From positions 682,001-746,000 of the forward strand of contig CM066293.1 in NCBI GenBank assembly GCA_033816765.1: 64,000 nucleotides of DNA, read 5' to 3'. A program made the position numbers and the translations under genes. Each line of letters begins with the position of its first letter. Position 1 is the stretch's first letter. The notes below the pieces were generated by a model. That model was not told the origin of the DNA. It did not search any database and was given only the letters and a program-made list of their open reading frames with translations. Below are positions 23,201-30,139 of this stretch, piece after piece. The DNA is from Nothopassalora personata (Eukaryota > Ascomycota > Dothideomycetes > Mycosphaerellales > Mycosphaerellaceae).

Positions 23201-23707
23201 TTCTTCTGTCCTTCTGTTCGGCGCAAGCTCGAATGCGTTGAGCTGTTTCCTTGCCTCATCTACCATCGTCCGCTGTCGATGCGTAGGCTGAATGCCAATA
23301 ACGCAATTGCATTCCCTAAATGTGAGTACTCCTCTCCTCCAGTCGATTGCTGGGTTGTGCTGTCTCAACCAAGGCATACCTAATACTATGTCATGACTGG
23401 CCATATCAGTGACATCCAAGGTAATATTCTCGTGGTGCTGTTGGATAGCCAGTGGCAATGGTGTCGTCTCCCATTCCACGTTAGGTAACGATGATCCGTC
23501 TACCGCGATCAACTCGTAACCCCATTTCTTCTTCAGGGTAGCTAACCCGTTTCTTCTTGCGAAAGACTTGGAGACAAAATTCCCCGCTGCTCCGGAGTCG
23601 ATCATGACACTAGTTCTGTGTCCGTTGACGATTGCTTTGGTTTGGAAAACTGTTAGTGATGTCGATGCTCGAGCTTCTGTGTTGCATAACTCCCTTTGGC
23701 CGCTCAT
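20300..23707 (-). CDS. pol: Gypsy C Pol polyprotein
   Basis: 1,135 residues, full length, no stops. Domains in order: aspartic protease (VMIDSGAAGNFVS, catalytic Asp37); reverse transcriptase with YMDD at 396-399 and FLGFIIS downstream; RNase H (IETDASDMAIGACL, about 540-660); integrase with an HHCC finger (about 730-770, CTHCQRNK) and catalytic core (MDFITKLP about 794, FITDRDKLF about 860, YHPQTDGQTERTNQ about 890); C-terminal chromodomain (about 1085-1130, VEKILQKRGQHYLVKWKGY then ENTWEPEKNL). The chromodomain marks a chromovirus and probably directs integration to heterochromatin, which fits insertion within a RIPed nest. The ATG overlaps the gag stop as ATGA, suggesting coupled termination-reinitiation or frameshifting for expression. 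Confidence 0.95.
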   Translation of the reverse strand: MSGQRELCNTEARASTSLTVFQTKAIVNGHRTSVMIDSGAAGNFVSKSFARRNGLATLKKKWGYELIAVDGSSLPNVEWETTPLPLAIQQHHENITLDVTDMASHDIVLGMPWLRQHNPAIDWRRGVLTFRECNCVIGIQPTHRQRTMVDEARKQLNAFELAPNRRTEEPPSTGTDTGVGPPDHEVTGTDGRNAPSKDTGISEPAIPKEYLKWKRLFEEEKGKDALPKHQPWDHKINIQPGKEPPWGPLYQMSEKELETLREWLKEKLAKGWIRRSTSSAGTPCMFVPKQNGKLRLVQDYRKLNEITIKNRYPLPNIEEAQDRLTGSDWYTKIDLRDAFYAIRMAEGEEWKTAFRTRYGLYEFLVMPMGLTNAPASCQDLVNETLRDLLDVCVIAYMDDILVYTRGSLQEHITRVQDVFERLTRAGFKTAPEKCEFHKKRVKFLGFIISTTGIQIDPAKTQSIQEWPTPANVKDVQSFLGLANYNRKFIKDYSKTAAAMTALTRKDTKWKWGSKEQQAFQLLKEQCTRAPTLRLFDGTKEVQIETDASDMAIGACLTQEHDGKRHPVAYYSRKMTPAERNYDIHDKELLAIVAAMQHWRVYAEGAPKLTILSDHKNLTYFTTTKVLTRRQSRWSELLGQYKFEIRYTPGKDNGRADALSRRSDYMEGKEPVQQQILKTNHDGSLSANTKEFNSIVRVLQDTEEQFPLAQGKYQVPKEREQECIQQHHDNPVYGHPGTTKTLEIIRRSFSFPQMRQKVLQYIKECTHCQRNKAARHEKYGEIQFRTPPTQPWEEVTMDFITKLPISTDKANGTRCDMILVMVDRLTKYAHFIPASETYTAEQLGYLVLDRLVRYHGFPKVFITDRDKLFTSNYWKTLVAEIGIRHKLSTAYHPQTDGQTERTNQTLEQYLRHYVNYAQDNWVSLLPMAQLALNNHESETTKETPFFANYGKHPNLFGERQGHPQAERAITATESLRKIHDKLNSRIQQQQTILTKTRAKRQMAPQLKKGDKVYLLTAKLRTRRKTKKLDHVKVGPFLVEEVRGPTNYRLQLPKDAKIHPVFHISKLEPADPKTPCQQTFHFQTEEEDEFEVEKILQKRGQHYLVKWKGYDDSENTWEPEKNLQNCQQRIKQFRERE

Positions 23708-25800
23708 TCCTGGGGAGCTGATCCTTTTCCCGAATGGTATGTGGTTCGCTGTGCTTCGTGCCTAGATGCTTCGGCTAGAACCTGTAGCCCGTTGCTCTGT
23801 GTCCACACCTGTAGTTTGTTGCGTTCCTGGATCTTCTGCGATTCTGAGTAGAGAGCACGTACGTGCTGTACTGCTTGGCGTAATTCGTTGGATACAAATA
23901 TCCCTAACGGTGTAAGGTACCCGGTACCTATCATCTTGCTTCCTATTGGTGGTCGCTCGGTCATTGCTCGCATAGTGTCGAGTGTCTTGTCAAATTCGAC
24001 TGGATGCAAGTATCTCTTGCCCGAGACCTTGGGTAGGAATTCTTCGTGCTTGCGCGTCAGATAGACAATAATGTCGTAGAACTTCTTGGGTGCGTCTATC
24101 GTGAACGTCAAGACTTCATTGTCGTCGTCAGTTTCGCTCTCTTCTCCTTCGGATGAGTCCTCGCTCGACTCTTCCGGGGTATGATCTTCTTCGATGGTAT
24201 CCAGGGTTTCTTCTTGTTGTACGGGGGACCATCGTCCATCCCATGTTGGTTCCTGGTTTTCTTTGTCTTCATCATCGAAGCAAGACTCATCAATGTCCAC
24301 TTCTCGGAGCCTGGCATCTTGCCTGTGCTGAGCTCCCAGGGTTCCCCTTGGCTGTTGTGGCCAATACCCTGCTCCTTCCTTCGCGGAGTAGTGGATCGAG
24401 CACGAGTCTTGGTAACAGAAGCTCCAATGAAGGGTTCCGTGACCATTTCGAGGGCCCGTAGCAGCCTCGTTTCCCCGCGCTATCATGCCGAATTCTCGTT
24501 TCTCCTGTCGTTCGATCTCGCTGGTTATTTCCCACCATCGCTTATGGAGGTCGTCGTGTTGTTGTATAGCTGTGAGATCTATCCGGTCCTCGTGAAGATA
24601 CATCCAGGTGTCAATCTGGTCGAATGCATTATCGAGGTCGTTCCTTTCCTGGAGAAGTTGTTCGAGTTCGCATGTTTCTGTGAACTGTTGTGGCTGGTCC
24701 TCTTGACCATGGTATCCTCCTCGTCCCATCGAGGGGTCCAAGGAAGGTCCTTCGTTAACTCTTCCTTCCACTCCCTGAGTATAGTCGGTGTCTCCCAGAG
24801 TCCCAACGCTGCTCCCAGGTTTACTAGTTCGTGGTTGCATCATGTTGAACTGCTCGCGGCGCACCATATTTTTACCGCGGCAATCCCGCGCCATGTGGCC
24901 TTCCTTGCCACACGCGTAGCATGTCGGTTTTCCTTTTCCCTTGAAGGGCTTTCCTCGGCCCTTGCCTCTGTCGATCCTTTCTCCTCGTTGGGTAACGTCC
25001 AGCTCCATTGGTTGTGGTCCGTAGTAGGGCTGGTTGTGTCGCGGAAAGTTCCCCTTCGCAACGTAGCCCGTAGAAGGCTTGCGATCCGGAACGTATCCTG
25101 CCATGCCTCCCACTTTGGAGTCGTATTTCTTTTCCTGGTAACGTTCCCACAACTGATCGTCGATCTCAATCGATGCTCGCATCAGTCGCTCGAGGGTGTC
25201 GACCTGTCCTCCGTGTCTCATGAGCTCGTCCTTGACGGAGTCCTTGAGTCCACGTCTGAACATTGTCATCAACGCCGTCTGGTCCCATCCGGTAATCTGT
25301 CCGTATTCTTCAAACTTGGCCGCGTACTCCGAAGTAGACGTCTTCTGCTTCAGGTGTTGGATTATTCGTATGGCCTGTTGAACCTCGTTGGAAGTCCCAA
25401 AGATAGACTTCATCTTGTCCTTAAAGAGGGTGTAGTTCCTGAACATTCCGGTGGGGTCTCGTTGTCCCATACCGTCAAGGTATTCCTTGAGGTACGGCTT
25501 GATCCAGTTCTGCGCGCTTCCACGAAGGAACGTGATGGCGAAAATAGTTCTCTTGTCGGAGTCGACTGGGTTGAACATGAGGTACATATCCATTTGATTG
25601 ACCCAATCATCGAACTTGGCCCTGTCTCCATAGAAGAGGTCCGGCTTGGCAGCCTTAACGTCCTTCTTCCTAGGAACGGGTTCGTCGTCGTCATCAGACT
25701 CATCGTCCTTCATGGTGGTTTGTTGCGGTGGCGCACGGCGGATGCTTCCTGCTTCGCTGGGGGCGGGTGTTCCCCTACCAGCTGCCTGAGTAGCACTCAT
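23704..25800 (-). CDS. gag: Gypsy C Gag protein
   Basis: 698 residues from the first ATG at 25800, only 18 nt beyond the 5' LTR. The N-terminal third contains the retrotransposon gag capsid-like region (DLFYGDRAKFDDWVNQMDMY, FLRGSAQNWIKPYL, FKDKMKSIFG). A basic stretch is followed by one CCHC zinc knuckle (CYACGKEGHMARDC, about residue 290). The C-terminal half is acidic and unusual in length (EEDHTPEESSEDSSEGEE) and ends in a second folded-looking segment (FTIDAPKKFYDIIVYLTRK). It forms the virus-like particle that packages element RNA. The reading frame ends in TGA overlapping the pol ATG. Confidence 0.92.
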   Translation of the reverse strand: MSATQAAGRGTPAPSEAGSIRRAPPQQTTMKDDESDDDDEPVPRKKDVKAAKPDLFYGDRAKFDDWVNQMDMYLMFNPVDSDKRTIFAITFLRGSAQNWIKPYLKEYLDGMGQRDPTGMFRNYTLFKDKMKSIFGTSNEVQQAIRIIQHLKQKTSTSEYAAKFEEYGQITGWDQTALMTMFRRGLKDSVKDELMRHGGQVDTLERLMRASIEIDDQLWERYQEKKYDSKVGGMAGYVPDRKPSTGYVAKGNFPRHNQPYYGPQPMELDVTQRGERIDRGKGRGKPFKGKGKPTCYACGKEGHMARDCRGKNMVRREQFNMMQPRTSKPGSSVGTLGDTDYTQGVEGRVNEGPSLDPSMGRGGYHGQEDQPQQFTETCELEQLLQERNDLDNAFDQIDTWMYLHEDRIDLTAIQQHDDLHKRWWEITSEIERQEKREFGMIARGNEAATGPRNGHGTLHWSFCYQDSCSIHYSAKEGAGYWPQQPRGTLGAQHRQDARLREVDIDESCFDDEDKENQEPTWDGRWSPVQQEETLDTIEEDHTPEESSEDSSEGEESETDDDNEVLTFTIDAPKKFYDIIVYLTRKHEEFLPKVSGKRYLHPVEFDKTLDTMRAMTERPPIGSKMIGTGYLTPLGIFVSNELRQAVQHVRALYSESQKIQERNKLQVWTQSNGLQVLAEASRHEAQRTTYHSGKGSAPQE

Positions 25801-25817
25801 CCTGAGGGCGTTCAAAG
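25801..25817 (-). promoter_or_regulatory. Gypsy C primer-binding region, possible self-priming
   Basis: Directly after the 5' LTR the sense strand reads CTTTGAACGCCCTCAGG, which lacks the TGG typical of a tRNA 3'-end primer site. TTGAACGCC within it is complementary to GGCGTTCAA in the LTR itself (25966-25974), as in self-primed Tf1-type elements. Confidence 0.5.
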
Positions 25818-26195
25818 TGTTATGTCTCGTTCCAGGGCTAATCTCAAGGGGGGAGAGAAGTCAAGTCACGTGGCGGTATTCTTTGGAGAGGCTGAGGCGA
25901 GCTGAGAGCGAAGTGCAATAATTGGAGTAAGAGGTGTATTCCAATCAGTGAGATAGTAACATGAGTTGAACGCCTCGAAGCCATAAGGGTTTCTCAGCGT
26001 TCCTAAATACATAGGAGAATGCTTCTGGCTCGAAGCTCTTGGCAGGCGCGCTGTGTCGCGCTGGCTCGACATTGCGCAGGCTCGACAGCCGTCGCGCTCT
26101 TGCAGCGTCGCGCCATATCTTATTGGTCCTTGCTTCCTGTGAGCTGTAGGGCGTCCATTGGCTGGGCAGTGTCCTCGTCATATTGATCCGTAACA
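25818..26195 (-). repeat. Gypsy C 5' LTR
   Basis: 378 bp, identical to 19318-19695; promoter for the gag-pol transcript on the minus strand. Confidence 0.95.
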
Positions 26196-26200
26196 AGATA

Positions 26201-27052
26201 TTCCCGACTCCCTAACATCGAGTAGGCGTTAAACCTTAAGAACTCTAATAAGAACGCCCTCCTAAAACGTGCCTTGTTAGTAAGCTACCTAGGTAGCCTT
26301 ATAACTACGCGCCGGCTAGTAGTTTCGTAATTACGCTTAAACCTACCCTAGAAATCATCCTTCTTAATAGATGCCCGAGGCGGATACTAGTCTATTAGGT
26401 CGCTAAACCGCTCCTAGAACTTAGTAGCATTAGTGCTATTAAAGAACGGATTCTTAGCACCTCCTAGAGGTAGGAAGCGAGGGCTAGCGTTTTCTATTAC
26501 TACTACTAATCGTCTAAAGAGGGTAGTTATAGTATCTATTCTAATTGTACTGTTCGTTCCTATACCTATACCTAATTTAGCGGCGCTAGTTCCGCTTCTC
26601 CCTTCTTTACTAGATTTAGGTGTTTCCCCTTCCTCCGATTCTTCTATCCCCTTATAAGGGACAGAATCCCTATAGACCCCTTCTATTTTCGTAGGGTTTA
26701 TAGGCTATTCGTAGCCTCTGCCTATGTCGGCAAAGGTGCTAAGTTTTTCTAGTAATGTAGCCGTATCTATTGTTACGTAGTGCTTGCTTTAGAATGTGCT
26801 AATACTAGTTATTACTTAATAGGACCTTATAACCGTAATTGTTGCTAAATACCTTAGACCTTAAGTGTTTTCGACCTTAGTCGACCTTAACCGTGAACCT
26901 TAACCTTAAACCTTAACCTTAAACCTTAACCTTAAGTAATAACCTTAACCGTAAACCTTAGACCTTAAACCGTAATTTTAACCTTATAAACTGGATACTA
27001 ATACGCTACCGGGTATACACTTAATACCCCCCCTTATTAACTACTAAAATAA
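26201..27052 (-). other. Gypsy A 5' internal remnant
   Basis: RIPed sequence between element C and the 5' LTR of A, presumably 5' leader and start of gag. One 74-residue plus-strand open frame at 26433-26657 has no recognisable content. Confidence 0.5.
26887..26985. repeat. Imperfect CCTTAA-type tandem repeat
   Basis: About 12 imperfect copies of ACCTTAA or ACCTTA, with a few CCGTAA variants. It superficially resembles a telomere array but is not CCCTAA. Confidence 0.75.
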
Positions 27053-27421
27053 TGTCTACTAACTACCCTATGTAGGCCTGTCTAAGTTGTAGTAGTGTAG
27101 AGCGGCGCTTATATAAGTAGAGGTATTTACCGGTCCCGGGACCGTGAAATTAGGTTACGTAACGAGCAGCGTAGTAGCTAGATAAAACAAGAGGATTAGC
27201 GGACCTAAACCCCTATACCCTCTACTCGAGAGGTATAAATTGAATTGTTGCCTTAATACTACGCTTACAATGCTTAACTACGTAGTATATATCTTAATAG
27301 CTATACTAGTCCCGCTAGCTTACCTAAATGTCCAATTAAACCCAAATGAAATAGGGGTAAGTTAGACCTAAGGGACCCCCCCCTCTAAACCTAAGGTCGA
27401 CATAACTAATTAGTCGTTAAT
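27053..27421 (-). repeat. Gypsy A 5' LTR
   Basis: 369 bp partner of 2622-2990, with near-palindrome at 27125-27150. Confidence 0.88.
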
Positions 27422-29400
27422 AGTAGGACTTCCTATACTACGCCGTACGTACCGGACGTTACATTACCTTCGACACGCTTCGTAGCCTACTCGAACGGTA
27501 GTAATAGCTCTTTAAAGTGTCTTAATTCTTCCTAATCGTCCGTATTAAGCGTATCGTCTTTAATGGAGTAGTTCTGTTCGTTGCGGCCTTCGCTACGCGT
27601 CTACCGCCGGTAGTATCGATCGATCGCTCCTTAAAGCTTAAGAGCGCGTCTTATTATAGCTAGCGTACTATTCTACCTTACTCCGCCGTCGCGGATTAAG
27701 CGAAGGTAATTATAATAGAGGGAGGTCCATTCGTCGCGCTAGGCTTCGTTAAATGCCTCGATTCGTGCTTCGGAGCGATAGATATAGGTAACGAGGTTAT
27801 AAAGTTTACTAATCGCACCGGCCTTACGCTATAAGGTGAAGGACTCGCCGTCGCCTACGAGAAACAGTTAGATTACGACCGAGGAGTGTTGTTTTAATTA
27901 GGCTATAGACGCGTTTTAAGCGCGAATCTTCGTGTTAGCTTCGTAAGTTAAAGCAGTTCTTAGGCCTCTTATTAGCCGATAGATCTAAGGGCAGTTTTAA
28001 ACGATTAAGAAGTATATTAGGGGTTTTATAAGGGGTATCGCAACGCTAGCTTTACGGGCGTAATCTAAGTGTTTCTACTTACCTACCTTACGTAACTCGT
28101 CTTCGAGTCGCTTAAGTCCGTCGCTAAATAATAGCGCTTTAACGACGAGGTTAATTATATGTCCGAGGCATCGTAGTCGCTGTTCGTACTTGTCGATAGG
28201 CTACTAGAGTAATGCCGCGAGCGCTCGAATCGCCGTATCGTTATTATCCGCATTATCTATAACGAAGGCCCCTATCTTACCGTCTAAGTTAAAGTCGTTA
28301 ATTACCTATCGCGCTACGGTCGCAATATTAACCCTATTATAATGTCCGCCGACCGGTCGTAATCCGAGCAACGCTGTCTTAAACTGCCTATTTACGTCGA
28401 TAAAGTACGCTACGACGGCGAGTAGCGATAGATCGTTACTCGTCGCCTAGATATCTATACTAAGGTAGACCTTAGCGACGCGCTCGAGTTGTTTCGCGAG
28501 GTCTAGACGTCGTTCGCGATAGGCCTACTTAAGCTATTACGACACAGTTTGAGCCGCCGGTAGTAGATGTTTTACGGTAGGGCCTCCGCCGAGTATAACC
28601 TTTCGGAGGTTATCGCTTACCGCCTGTTCGAAGGTAATGTCGTCGCAGACGATCTAGTTAATAAAGTTAGTTGAAAACTGCTCCGTAGCGAAGGGGTCGA
28701 GTCGCTCGAGGTATATAGCGATCGCGGTCTCGTCTAGAGTGGTAGCTTCGTCGCCGTCGTACGCGACGGTAAGATACTATGTTTCGAAAGGAGGTGATCT
28801 ATACAGCTAGTAGTCGAGCGACAAGCCTATAACTGTCGCGTCGCATTATCCTTATAGTAGTACCGGTAGAGCTAGTATCTACCCTTCGCCTTACCGCGTT
28901 CGAGCTTCTAGACCTCGAGTCTATACTTAAAGATAAACGATATCTTATTACCGAAGGTGTTTCTTTTATTACGGAAGCGTAGCACGACCTTATCGCCCTT
29001 TAGACGCGTGTGATCGATGTAGAAGTAACATCGCTCTAAGGCTACGACCGTAGCCTACTCCGTACCGCTAGTATCGTCGCCGGCGTCCGAATGCTCGCTA
29101 TCTTCGGTCTATGTATTTAGTGTATCGTTAGCGCTCGATTGCGACGCTGTCGGCTACGTAGGAGGTGGTGTTTCTAGTGTTTTGTTCGTAAAGGGGAGGG
29201 TAGATTAGGATGTTCGCGCTCGCTTCGATTACGTAGCCTATATTGCAGGTCTAGGCCTAGGAGTTTTAGGTTCGACTTAACTATGTTAGCGCTTGCTTTT
29301 ACGAGTCTATGAAGCTATATTAAGGTGTTGGTTATAGCATAATAAGGGCGACAATATAGTAGTAGATCCTAAGTCTCCTAAAAGCTCTTCTCCGGAGTGC
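27422..29400 (-). pseudogene. hAT transposase, N-terminal and central part (RIP-broken)
   Basis: Minus-strand translation near 28.89-28.79 kb reads YYYKDNATRQL, ACRSTTSCIDHLLSKHSI, a BED-type zinc finger ending in H-x4-H style. Near 28.3 kb it reads NDFNLDGKIGAFVIDNADNND, the DNA-x-NN-D signature found in hAT transposases. Stops at Gln codons are frequent. It breaks at the gypsy A LTR; the rest is at 1790-2621. The coding strand is minus, toward the left end of the element. Confidence 0.75.
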
Positions 29401-29729
29401 CGTAAGGTTTAGAGGTGCAGCTTCCGAGGAAGGGCCGCGCGGGTCGGAGCCCACTCTAGCTAATAGATAGCTACGATCTAATCTACGATATCTAATTAAC
29501 AACGGTTTTACGGGGAAATAACGCTTAGTGTTTAGGTCTTTTACTAAAATAAGCCCTAAGAATCACATGCAATATCAAAGATTCACTAACAAACACGACT
29601 ATATATGCCTGTCAACTGCTCAATTAAGTTGCCTATAATGGCTAGTTGAGGGTTGATTAATCTACAATGGTTGGTTGATTAATTGAGGCCCTCAATGCCA
29701 ACTAAAGTTGCAACCCTCAGTCAACAGGC

Positions 29730-29757
29730 GTTGGTTGATGCGGACACTGGCATCAGC
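29730..29757. repeat. Right inverted repeat and target duplication of hAT element
   Basis: GTTGGTTGATGCGGACACTG is the exact reverse complement of the left 20 bp, followed by GCATCAGC (29750-29757). Confidence 0.92.
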
Positions 29758-29801
29758 TGTTGACGTCTTTGGAGCCAGTCTGGAGTCGCTGGCGCCGTCA
29801 T
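29750..29801 (-). pseudogene. 5' end of the coiled-coil gene split by the hAT element
   Basis: Minus-strand ATG at 29801-29799 opens MTAPATPDWLQRRQQLM, which runs straight into the hAT duplication. In the ancestral sequence it continues in frame as QDAPDALGLD at 1609. This is the only convincing start for the gene. Confidence 0.65.
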
Positions 29802-30139
29802 CTTCGGCGCTGGTGAGATGATCAGCTCAAGAACATAGGGTGCTCATCTGCACCTGCCTGTTTCGGTTACCTAGCCTTCTGTGCCGCAGTGTACTCTTCC
29901 TTGGTACGATCCATGACAATCCTCGCGTGACCATCTCGCGCATACGCGTATCCTTTTGGGGCGGCCATGCCGTCGTGAAGCGGTGGAGGTGTAAAAGGTG
30001 AGTGTTTTGTTGTTCGTAGCTACCTGCCTTGAGTGGGCTCCTGCATCACAAGGCTACGTCGCGCTAGTGAAGCTTAATCTGAACGTCACCACACAGAGCA
30101 TCCTCGCGTTCGAACGGCTTAGCAACGGCTGCATGACTC
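29802..30139. other. Intergenic promoter region
   Basis: Separates the start of the split coiled-coil gene (minus) from the next plus-strand ORF. No repeat or motif recognised. Confidence 0.4.

Larger units (their letters stand above)
19318..26195 (-). mobile_element. Intact Ty3/gypsy chromovirus C (recent insertion)
   Basis: 6,878 bp with two 378-bp LTRs that I find identical by line-by-line reading, TGTTA/TAACA ends and a perfect AGATA target duplication (19313-19317 and 26196-26200). Minus-sense order is 5' LTR, gag, pol (protease-RT-RNase H-integrase-chromodomain), polypurine tract, 3' LTR. A separate plus-strand ORF lies between pol and the 3' LTR. No RIP is visible, unlike the sequence on both sides. 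It is very likely still competent or only recently immobile. Confidence 0.95.
2622..27421 (-). mobile_element. Ty3/gypsy retrotransposon A, RIP-degraded, itself interrupted by elements B and C
   Basis: Two 369-bp LTRs bound the element. The candidate target duplication is AGTAA on the left and AGTAG on the right, 4 of 5 matching. A purine-rich tract (reading AATAAGGGAGGATAT on the minus strand) abuts the 3' LTR at 2991. Minus-strand coding order is gag-like zinc knuckle (about 18.7 kb), RT (about 9.65-10.1 kb), RNase H (about 9.2 kb), then an extra coding block (about 3.0-6.6 kb). Removing nested B and C leaves roughly 12 kb, large for a gypsy element. CpA is strongly depleted and stops are frequent. 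Confidence 0.85.
1614..29749 (-). mobile_element. hAT-superfamily DNA transposon, 28.1 kb, carrying nested retrotransposons
   Basis: The ends are perfect 20-bp inverted repeats starting CAGTG, flanked by an exact 8-bp duplication (GCATCAGC), the hAT hallmark. Subterminal sequence shares AGTTGCC, AGTTGAGGG and GGTTGATT motifs at both ends. The transposase is on the minus strand in two RIP-broken pieces: BED-type finger, catalytic-region and DNADNND motifs at 27422-29400, and the C-terminal dimerisation motif at 1790-2621. The rest is nested retroelements. Without them the element would be about 3.3 kb, normal for a hAT. It inserted in the coding sequence of a minus-strand gene. Superfamily assignment rests on TIR, 8-bp duplication and transposase motifs together. 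Confidence 0.88.

Noticed and set aside
24181..25905. 574-residue open frame on the plus strand
   Set aside because: Lies entirely antisense to gag of element C and enters the LTR; no recognisable domain, Ser/Val/Leu-rich as expected of a shadow frame.
26887..26985. Internal telomere array
   Set aside because: The unit is CCTTAA, not CCCTAA/TTAGGG, and lies inside a retroelement.
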